Assembly: GCA_965218985.1 (NCBI GenBank)
Contig: CBDCMP010000007.1
Span: forward strand, 1,178,001-1,242,000
Source: Pseudopedobacter sp965218985
Lineage (GTDB): Bacteria; Bacteroidota; Bacteroidia; Sphingobacteriales; Sphingobacteriaceae
Direction of reading: 5' to 3'
DNA: 64,000 nucleotides
Part shown: piece by piece, positions 1 through 7,309 of the stretch
Layout of the letters: the number at the start of each line of letters is the position of its first letter
Numbering within the stretch: the stretch's first letter is position 1
Position numbers and translations under genes: made by a program
Notes under the pieces: model-generated
The model's input: the letters and a program-made list of their open reading frames with translations, nothing else
Told to the model about the DNA's origin: nothing
Databases searched by the model: none

Positions 1-1658
1 ATTGGTTAGATATTAAAGCCAGAGGAACGCTTGACAAAATATTGGATGATTATGAAATTGACAACTATGCTGGCACAGATCCGCTTATGGTGGGTATTAA
101 TGGTGGATACAGGAAAAATATAACGCAGACAGATCAGTTTTACTCCGATCTTTTATTGACGGGGACAAAAACTTTTAACAATTTTAACGTTAACGCCACT
201 ATAGGCGCAAGCAATACCAGCAATACTTATTATGACAATGACATTGGTACATCTGGTGCGAACAACACTTTGCTATTTGCCAATGTTTTTTCGACACAAA
301 ATTTAGTTGCTCCGTTTAACGCAGAGGAAAGCTTACGTAAAACCCTATCCCAAGCTGTTTTTGCAACAGCCACCTTAGGTTTTAAAGAAACGCTATTTTT
401 GGATCTTACCGGCAGAAACGAATGGAGTTCTACCGTGGACGATTCTTTCTTTTACCCTTCCGCAGGTTTATCGTACGTTTTTACCAATACCTTTAAAAAT
501 ACAGGAGCTTTATCATTTGGTAAAGTGAGGGGTTCTTATGCCGAAGTAGGTAACGCCTTAAAATTCGGTGTTAACAATCCTTTCCCTGCAAGAAACATTA
601 ACAACGGCGCAGCCACCCCCGTTGGTTCAAAAGCGTTGACTAAACTACTTCCGGAAAGAACCCGTTCTTATGAGTTCGGTTCCGATTTAGCCTTTTTTAG
701 TAATGCGATAAATGTAGGTTTTACTTATTATAACGCTACAACTTATGATCAGGTATTTAGCATTCTTGCGCCTCCGGGGTCTGGTGTGGTAAATTATATC
801 ATCAATGGAGGAACTATTAGAAATATCGGTTATGAGGGTACTATTTCGGTTAACAAAAAGTTCAATAACTTAAAATGGATTTCTTCTGTAAACTTCTCTC
901 ACAATGATAACAAAATTTTAGAGCTAAGCAATCTTTTAAACTCCGAGTATTTTGTGTTAACGCAAACCAATCAAACACGTATGGTGCAACTGTTACTTGC
1001 CAGACCGGGTATTTCTAACCTAGGCGGCAAAGAATATGGTTCGTACGGAGATATTTTTGGAAAAACCTACGTTAGAGATGCCGATGGGAATTTAACTTAC
1101 GACACAAATGGCTTACCTATCATCTCGGCCAATCCAGATCAATACGTAGGAAATGCTAACCCTGATTTTCTTTTAGGTTTCAATAATCAGTTTAGCTACA
1201 AAAAGTTTTCATTCTCGTTTTTAATCGACAGCCGTTTTGGGGGCGATATTGTTTCGCAGTCTCAGCAATGGCTTGATTTTAAAGGACAATCTGTAAGATC
1301 TGCCGAAGCTAGGGATGCTGGAGGTGTGGTATTAAACGGAAAAACTATTCCGGCAGAAGCCTATTACAATTTTATCTCTGGCAAAGGTGATGCTGCCGCA
1401 GCGGTAGAAGAGTATATTTATAACGCTAGCAATGTAAGACTTAGAGAAATTGCTTTAGGCTACACCTTACCATCTTTCACAAAAGGAATTAAAAACCTCA
1501 ACCTTTCTTTGGTTGCCAGAAATGTGGCTTTTTTCTATAAAGACGCTCCTTTTGACCCCGAGGTTAGCATCAGTACCAACAACAGCCTCCAAGGGATGGA
1601 GGGCTTTGCTTTACCGGCGACCAGAAGCATTGGATTATCCTTAAAGGCTAATTTTTAA
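1..1658 (+). CDS. SusC/RagA-family TonB-dependent transporter, C-terminal part
   Basis: The reading frame is open from the left edge (first full codon at base 3), so the N-terminal signal, carboxypeptidase-like domain and plug lie outside the window. About 550 residues remain and they are beta-barrel: alternating aromatic strands, the segment GNANPDFLLGFNNQFSYKKF typical of the late SusC barrel, the LREIALGYTLP motif, and a C-terminal phenylalanine (SLKANF) as expected for an outer-membrane barrel. SusC proteins import oligosaccharides across the outer membrane using TonB energy and work with a SusD lipoprotein; the SusD gene follows after 18 bases. The substrate cannot be read from the sequence. 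The family call is secure. Confidence 0.95.
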   Translation, partial: WLDIKARGTLDKILDDYEIDNYAGTDPLMVGINGGYRKNITQTDQFYSDLLLTGTKTFNNFNVNATIGASNTSNTYYDNDIGTSGANNTLLFANVFSTQNLVAPFNAEESLRKTLSQAVFATATLGFKETLFLDLTGRNEWSSTVDDSFFYPSAGLSYVFTNTFKNTGALSFGKVRGSYAEVGNALKFGVNNPFPARNINNGAATPVGSKALTKLLPERTRSYEFGSDLAFFSNAINVGFTYYNATTYDQVFSILAPPGSGVVNYIINGGTIRNIGYEGTISVNKKFNNLKWISSVNFSHNDNKILELSNLLNSEYFVLTQTNQTRMVQLLLARPGISNLGGKEYGSYGDIFGKTYVRDADGNLTYDTNGLPIISANPDQYVGNANPDFLLGFNNQFSYKKFSFSFLIDSRFGGDIVSQSQQWLDFKGQSVRSAEARDAGGVVLNGKTIPAEAYYNFISGKGDAAAAVEEYIYNASNVRLREIALGYTLPSFTKGIKNLNLSLVARNVAFFYKDAPFDPEVSISTNNSLQGMEGFALPATRSIGLSLKANF

Positions 1659-1676
1659 CATTTAAAAAGCAAAATT

Positions 1677-3245
1677 ATGAAATACAGAAAATATATAGCA
1701 AGTATTGCGGTACTGTTAATGGCAACAGCAGCTTGCACAGATAAAATGGACGGCTTAAATGTTGACAAAAAATGGCTATCGAACGATGACGCACAAATTG
1801 ATTATGCAGAAGGTGGCATCCTAATACCGGGTATGCTGAACAAAATTGTACTCACTACAACAGGTTTACAAACTGGACAAAACTTGCTGGCCGATTCTTA
1901 CGCCGGGTATTTAGAACCACCTACTCCGTTTAGAAACAATTCCAACACACAAACCTATGATATGGTAGCCAACTGGATGAATGCTGCCTATAAAGGAAGT
2001 ACAGACGGGGTAATGAACCCTTGGTTAGAGATGAAAAATTTAGGCTTCGACCAAAAATACCCTGACCTATACGCCATTGCCTTAATTATAAAAGTGTTTG
2101 CAGCACATCGTTTAGTTGACAATTTTGGCCCCTATCCTTATACAGGCTATGGTACGGGAAACGATGTCCAGTTTGATTCGGAGGAAGTAGCTTATGATGC
2201 TTTTTTTAAGGAGCTGGATGAAGCCGTTACTGTGCTTAAAGAAACCGAAGCAAATGACCCTAATACAGATAAAATTAGATTTGCAAGATGGGATGTTTCT
2301 TCTTTAGGAGGAGAATATACCAATTGGATAAAGCTGGCCAATACTTTAAGGTTAAGACTGGCTTTGAGAATATCTTATGTGAACCCACAAAAAGCTAAAA
2401 TAGAAGCAGAAAAAGCTGTAAAAGCGGAGAACTTGGGCGTACTAAGCGATTTATCTTTCAGTGTAACCCCGGTTGGTAGCAATCCTTACTATACGTTTAA
2501 TTTTAACTGGACAGACAGTCGTCTTTCTGCATCGGTAGAAACTTACTTAAAAGGATTTAATGATCCACGACTTCCTGCTTATGCGCTTCCGGCTGAAGAC
2601 GCTAGTGTAAGTGGACAAATAAAAGGGATTAGACCAGGTGTTGAAAAACCTAATAAAGATTTATACCTAAAGTTTTCTGCAATGAACGTACAAATTACCT
2701 CGCCTGTAAAAATTATGGACGGTGCAGAAAGCTACTTTTTACTAGCAGAAGGAAAGCTGAAAGGTTGGAATATGAATACCAGCAAAACAGTACAACAGCT
2801 TTATGAAGATGGCATTAAAAGTTCTTTCAAGCTAAATGGAGTAAGTGGTGCGGATGCCTACCTATTGAGCACTGGAACACAAGCCCCTTACGTAGATCCC
2901 AAAAATCACGACAATGACTCTCCTGCTTTAACAGACATTACGCCAAAATGGGATGATGCAGCAAGTGATGAGAAAAAACTGGAACGGATTATTACACAAA
3001 AATGGATTACTGTTTTCCCGGAAGGCGTAGAAGGCTGGTCGGAATTTAGACGAACTGGTTATCCTAAACTGTATCCGGTAAAAGTTTCTAAAAACCCTGA
3101 TCTGCCTTTAGGAACTTTTATTAAAAGATACATATATGGCCCGGTAGTTACCACTACCAATCCCGAGGCAGTTAATAAAGCTGTAGCTGATTATCTTAAC
3201 GGAAGAAACAGTGCTGCCGAAAGAATATGGTGGGATGTAAGGTAA
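1677..3245 (+). CDS. SusD/RagB-family glycan-binding lipoprotein
   Basis: This 522-residue protein begins with a lipoprotein signal (AVLLMATAAC, lipidated Cys near residue 20) and continues as an alpha-helical SusD-type protein of the SusD_2 kind, with motifs such as KLANTLRLRLALRIS and EGWSEFRRTGYPKLYP near the C terminus. It is expected on the cell surface as the lid of the SusC transporter encoded just upstream. The 18-base gap indicates one transcript. A hairpin with a T-run follows the stop, so the pair probably forms the end of its transcriptional unit, with the esterase behind it dependent on read-through or its own promoter. Confidence 0.93.
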   Translation: MKYRKYIASIAVLLMATAACTDKMDGLNVDKKWLSNDDAQIDYAEGGILIPGMLNKIVLTTTGLQTGQNLLADSYAGYLEPPTPFRNNSNTQTYDMVANWMNAAYKGSTDGVMNPWLEMKNLGFDQKYPDLYAIALIIKVFAAHRLVDNFGPYPYTGYGTGNDVQFDSEEVAYDAFFKELDEAVTVLKETEANDPNTDKIRFARWDVSSLGGEYTNWIKLANTLRLRLALRISYVNPQKAKIEAEKAVKAENLGVLSDLSFSVTPVGSNPYYTFNFNWTDSRLSASVETYLKGFNDPRLPAYALPAEDASVSGQIKGIRPGVEKPNKDLYLKFSAMNVQITSPVKIMDGAESYFLLAEGKLKGWNMNTSKTVQQLYEDGIKSSFKLNGVSGADAYLLSTGTQAPYVDPKNHDNDSPALTDITPKWDDAASDEKKLERIITQKWITVFPEGVEGWSEFRRTGYPKLYPVKVSKNPDLPLGTFIKRYIYGPVVTTTNPEAVNKAVADYLNGRNSAAERIWWDVR

Positions 3246-3271
3246 ATTAGCGAACATATTTTTAACCAAAG

Positions 3272-3306
3272 AAAAACATAGCATTTCCGAGTGCTATGTT
3301 TTTTTG
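3272..3306 (+). terminator. Hairpin terminator after susD
   Basis: AAAAACATAGCA (3272-3283) pairs with TGCTATGTTTTT (3292-3303) around an eight-base loop, and a T-run follows directly. It lies 27 bases after the SusD stop and 14 bases before the esterase start, as expected of an intrinsic terminator or attenuator. Confidence 0.75.
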
Positions 3307-3319
3307 TAAAATCACACTC

Positions 3320-4724
3320 ATGAAAGTATTATCAAGTATCTCTATTTGCCTTATTTTTTTAGTCCACCTAGCAGAAGCAAAAGTTACCTTACCCGCCATA
3401 TTGGGTTCTAACATGGTATTACAGCAGAAAAGCAAAGTAAAAATCTGGGGGAAAGCCAAATCGAAATCTCTGGTAAACATTAGTACAGGATGGAGCAAAA
3501 ATCAATTTACTGGCAGTGCAGACGCTAACGGTAATTTTGTGATTGCTGTGAGCACACCTACTGCTGGCGGTCCCTATAAAATTACCATTAATGATGGGGA
3601 AGAGAAACAACCTTAAAAAACGTAATGATTGGCGAAGTTTGGTTGTGTTATGGGCAATCAAATATGTCAATGACCATGCAAGGGAATACCAACCAGCCCG
3701 TTGAAAATGCTGCTGATATTTTAAACAGTGCAGATAACAGTCAGCTGCGGTTGTTTACCGTAAAATATAATATTCAAAATAAACCGGTTGATGATGTTGC
3801 TGGGCAATGGGAAGTTTCGGATTACGAATCGGCAAAAAAATTTAGTGCCATTGCTTTACAGTTTGGACAAATGCTACAGAAAAAATTAAAAGTGCCTGTT
3901 GGTATTGTAGTTAGCAGCAGAGGTGGTTCGCCAATTATGGCGTGGATGAGTAAAGAAAACCTTAAACAGTTTCCAGAACAACCAGCCCGAGCAGGAGAAA
4001 ATGAGCATCAGAAACCAAATGTTTTGTATAACGGAATGATTAATCCGCTTTTTAACATGAGCATAAAAGGTTTTTTATGGTACCAAGGAGAAAATGACAG
4101 AAATCAACCGAAAGGATATGAACGCTTAATGCCAGCAATGGTTAAAGAGTGGAGAACTAACTTTAATCAAGGAGAGCTTCCTTTCCTTTTTGTACAAATA
4201 GCCCCTTACTCCTATTCAAGAGATGTTAATGGAAATAATTTGGCATTTATGCGTGAATCTCAAATGAAATTGAGCCACATTATCCCAAACAGTGCCGTTG
4301 CTATAAGTTTAGACGCTGGTTCTGAACGGACAATCCATCCGCCTGCTAAAACCATTATTGCAAAGCGTTTATACTATGCGGCCATGGCAAAAGCGTATCA
4401 CATGCCATACAGCTATCTAAGTCCCGAATATAAAAGCATGAAGGTTTCGGAAGATAAAGTCCACCTGTATTTCAACAACATCCCAATGGGGATTACTACT
4501 ACTTCTCATCTTGAAAAAGGTTTTGAAGTTGCTAGTGCTATAAAAAGTTTTACCCTGCAACAGAAGTTAATGTAGATGGGAACAAAGGACTTATTGTGAG
4601 TTCTGATCAAGTAAAAAAACCGGTTGCGGTGAGGTATGCTTTTAAAAATTATGCAACGGGAAATATTTATAATACAGAAGGATTTCCTGCATCGTCTTTT
4701 AGAACGGATGATTGGGAGAAATAA
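3320..4724 (+). pseudogene. Sialate O-acetylesterase (SGNH family), broken by two frameshifts
   Basis: The start at 3320 gives a signal peptide (LIFLVHLAEA) and the family N-terminal segment LPAILGSNMVLQQ. The frame is lost near 3610 and again near 4545. Between them is the catalytic region with the block GEVWLCYGQSNMSM (nucleophile Ser), SSRGGSPIMAWM and FLWYQGENDR. After the second break, another frame gives PATEVNVDG, then KKPVAVRYAF and GFPASSFRTDDW, the normal family C terminus, ending at 4724. Adding one A to the A3 run near 3611 and one to the A5 run near 4540 would restore one frame of 469 codons. Such enzymes deacetylate glycans in the periplasm or outside the cell. Either recent inactivation or two sequencing errors would explain it. 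Confidence 0.9.
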
Positions 4725-4731
4725 GCGGAAA

Positions 4732-4770
4732 GCTAAAGGCTGAAAGCTTTGTTCGGTTTGAGCCTTTAGC
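4732..4770. terminator. Hairpin downstream of the esterase pseudogene
   Basis: GCTAAAGGCT (4732-4741) and AGCCTTTAGC (4761-4770) are exact inverted repeats just after the esterase stop. There is no T-run directly behind the stem, so termination is only a possibility. Confidence 0.35.
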
Positions 4771-4869
4771 GTTAGTTCAATGTCATATATAAAAAAATCT
4801 CACGTCATGTTGAGGTACGAAACGTCACTTTAATGTCTGTTCATAGAATTTGCCACTTATTTGTGTGAT

Positions 4870-6370
4870 GCCTGCCTGTCGGCAGCTACCCTGTACACAC
4901 AACTATTATTAGATTAAACGAGCATCTTTGAATAAAAACACTATGGATGATATTCTGACCCCGCATAACTTTTTACCGGATTATTCAAGCTTAACCGGCG
5001 ACAGGCGCTTGGATAGACGTGCCCAGGATTTGTTTGCCCGTTTGAGCGAGCAGCCTGCATCAAACATAAGCAAGCTTTCTTCCAACCGGGCCGAACAGAT
5101 AGGTCACTATCGCCTGCTGGAAAACGAAAAATTCACGGAATCATCCCTTATAGAGGAGCTGGTTGGCCGCGTAAAGTCGTTGGTGGCGGGACGGGATGTT
5201 CTTTGCATAGAGGACAGCAGCGAGATTAATGTCTCAAAGAACAAGAACAGGCTTTGCCCGGATAGCGGTTTGGGGAAGTCGGACAATGCAGATAATGCCA
5301 CCTGCTTCAAGATACATCCAGGATTGGTGGTTGATGCGGGGAGCTGCTGGCCCTTGGGTTTTTCGGCCGTCAAGCTTTTCCACCGTCCCCCTGAACAAGG
5401 TGACAGGTTCCAAAGGAACTACAAAAGCCTCCCCATAGCAGAGAAGGAACCCTATAAGTGGATCCAGGTGAGCAATGCTTCCAAGCTTACCTTGGAGCAG
5501 GCTGCACGGGTTGCCTTCATACAGGACCGGGAAGGTGATATATATGAGCAGTTGTCCAGTATGCCAGATGATAAACACCATTTGCTGATACGGTCCAGGA
5601 CCACACGAAAGCTTTCGGACGGGTCCGATCTCTACCTTGCCATGGAATCCCTGCCGGTGGCCGGGTATTATTCCATAGAAGTGCGGGCGGACAAGCGGAA
5701 AAACAAAGACAAGCGAATAGCCCATCTGTCACGGCGCCTTTCGCATTAAGCGGCCAGCAGACCTAAAACAGGCGGACTATCCGGCCCATATCACCCTGAA
5801 TTGCGTCTGGGCACAGGAAATCACCCCGGGATCAGTGATCCCATCAACTGGAAACTGGTGACCACCCATGAAGTCTGCTGTTATGAAGATGCCGTCAAAA
5901 TGGTTGAATGGTACAGTTACCGATGGTATGTGGAACAGGTATTCCGTTTACTTAAGCATAAAGGATTTGGCATAGAGGATGCTCAATTGGAGAGTGGATG
6001 GGCTATCCGTAAACTTATCCTAATGCAGCTGTCCGCACTATTGAAGATCTTACAGATGAACATTGCCTATGGCCAACCCGAAGGGGGCCAGCCCGTAGAG
6101 GAAGTATTTAGCAGGGAAGAAATAGAAGTTTTGACCCATCTGAACAAGCAATTGCAGGGAAAAACAGCCAAAACCCAAAACAACAATGATCCCGGGAAAA
6201 CCAAATGGGCCACGTGGATTGTGGGAAGATTAGGCGGCTGGAAGGGCTATGATTCGCAAGGGCCGCCAGGGGTAATTTGCTTAAAAGTAGGCTTAGACAG
6301 GTTATACCACATTATCAAAGGCATAGAGATTGCAAAAGATATGTGTACAGGGTAGCTGCGGTAGGCAGGT
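4870..6370 (+). mobile_element. IS4-family insertion sequence with terminal inverted repeats
   Basis: Imperfect terminal inverted repeats bound the element. The left end, CCTGCCTGTCGGCAGCTACC then CTGTACACA (4871-4899), matches the reverse complement of 6342-6370 except for a few mismatches and a one-base gap. Similarity may extend a few bases outward (GTGA on both sides). The interior carries one Tn5/IS4-type transposase with two frameshifts. At about 1.5 kb the size fits IS4. The interior is visibly richer in G and C than its neighbours, suggesting foreign origin. I could not identify a clear target duplication. Confidence 0.85.
4943..6355 (+). pseudogene. IS4-family DDE transposase, two frameshifts
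   Basis: The N-terminal part starts at the ATG at 4943 and shows the transposase DNA-binding domain (GDRRLDRRAQDLF, then NRAEQIGHYRLLEN). The catalytic Asp regions are CIEDSSEIN and FIQDREGDIYE. The frame stops at 5749; a second frame covers about 5740-5825 (IKRPADLKQADYPAHITLN), and a third runs from about 5830 to 6355. The last part holds the IS4 signature Y-(2)-R-(3)-E-(6)-K as YSYRWYVEQVFRLLKHKG, followed by the usual C-terminal WIVGRLGGWKGY. All expected domains are present in order, so the gene was full length before two small indels, the second in a C/G run near 5828. As sequenced it cannot make an active protein. Confidence 0.9.
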
Positions 6371-6411
6371 TTCACTATCGTTCAACAAGACGGTGTAGCT
6401 TTTTCAGCTTA

Positions 6412-7230
6412 TTACTTCAAATACCCTAATGAAACCAAAAATTTATCAGCCTCTTCCACGGTTTTGCTGTAATAAGGTTCGTGATTAAAAAAGGCATGTC
6501 CTTGCCCTTCATATAAAACTAAATCGCACCTACTGCCTACTCTCTCCATCATCTTTTTATAATACTGAGCAGTTTCTACCGGAATCAATTTATCATGTGT
6601 GCCTACCAAAAAAATAGTAGGAGGCGTTCCTTTTCGGATGTTATATATTGGAGAGAAATCTTTATACGCTTTCCCTATCCTATCAAAACCGTAACCTCCC
6701 GGAGAGTTATCAATTACAGGATTAAACAGCACCAAAGCGCAAGGCATGGTAGAAATACTTAAATCGTCAGTAGTTTCATTGAAGCCATCAACTAACGCTG
6801 TTGCAGCTGCCAAGTGACCTCCAGCAGAACCACCCGAAGCAATTATTTTACTGGTATCAATCCCTAATTTTGTTCCGTTTTTTTTGATGTAACGCATGGC
6901 GGATTTTGCATCTTTTAACGACTCGAAAGGTGTTGTGCCTTGCTTGCTTCTAGTTCTATAATCTACCAAAACACAAATTAATCCCCTTGAAGAAAAATAT
7001 TTGGCCTGCTTTAAAAACACTGACCTATCGCCGTTGATCCACCCACCGCCAAAATAGAATATGATAGAAGGCAAAGGTTTTTTTAAATCACTATTTGTTG
7101 GGCGAAGTATTTCCACATAAAGTTTTGTCGTATCAACTTGTTTATATAGGTAATTTTCTTGTGCAAAACAAACAATGTTTGCCAGCAAAAAACAAATTAT
7201 ATAACACAATTTTAAACTTGTATTTTTCAT
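6412..7230 (-). CDS. Secreted alpha/beta hydrolase, carboxylesterase-like
   Basis: This 272-residue protein has a signal peptide (IICFLLANIVCFAQ) and a complete alpha/beta-hydrolase catalytic set. The oxyanion segment is FYFGGGWINGDR, the nucleophile elbow GGSAGGH is a G-x-S-x-G motif, the acid is in VGTHDKLIP, and the His is in GQGHAFFN. This resembles the BD-FAE/acetylxylan-esterase-like lipases found in Bacteroidota polysaccharide loci, so deacylation of a glycan in the periplasm is the likely role; the exact substrate is unknown. It lies downstream of, and on the same strand as, the large beta-helix gene, from which a hairpin terminator separates it. Confidence 0.88.
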   Translation of the reverse strand: MKNTSLKLCYIICFLLANIVCFAQENYLYKQVDTTKLYVEILRPTNSDLKKPLPSIIFYFGGGWINGDRSVFLKQAKYFSSRGLICVLVDYRTRSKQGTTPFESLKDAKSAMRYIKKNGTKLGIDTSKIIASGGSAGGHLAAATALVDGFNETTDDLSISTMPCALVLFNPVIDNSPGGYGFDRIGKAYKDFSPIYNIRKGTPPTIFLVGTHDKLIPVETAQYYKKMMERVGSRCDLVLYEGQGHAFFNHEPYYSKTVEEADKFLVSLGYLK

Positions 7231-7255
7231 AACGTAAGGTAATCATATCTTATCC

Positions 7256-7288
7256 ACAAAAAAACCTTACCACGGCTAATGGTAAGGT
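7256..7288 (-). terminator. Intrinsic terminator between beta-helix and hydrolase genes
   Basis: ACCTTACCA (7264-7272) and TGGTAAGGT (7280-7288) form a nine-base-pair stem with a seven-base loop. Read on the minus strand it is followed by a run of seven T residues. It sits just after the stop of the beta-helix gene, so it should end that transcript or limit read-through into the hydrolase gene. Confidence 0.8.
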
Positions 7289-7309
7289 CTCAAAAAATTT
7301 AATATTAGA

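Noticed and set aside
4900..4943. TTG at 4928 as the transposase start
   Set aside because: The ATG at 4943 begins the first segment matching the family; the TTG would add only five non-conserved residues.
5107..5732. Several overlapping minus-strand frames in the IS4 transposase
   Set aside because: They arise from the GC-rich transposase DNA and carry no recognisable motif.
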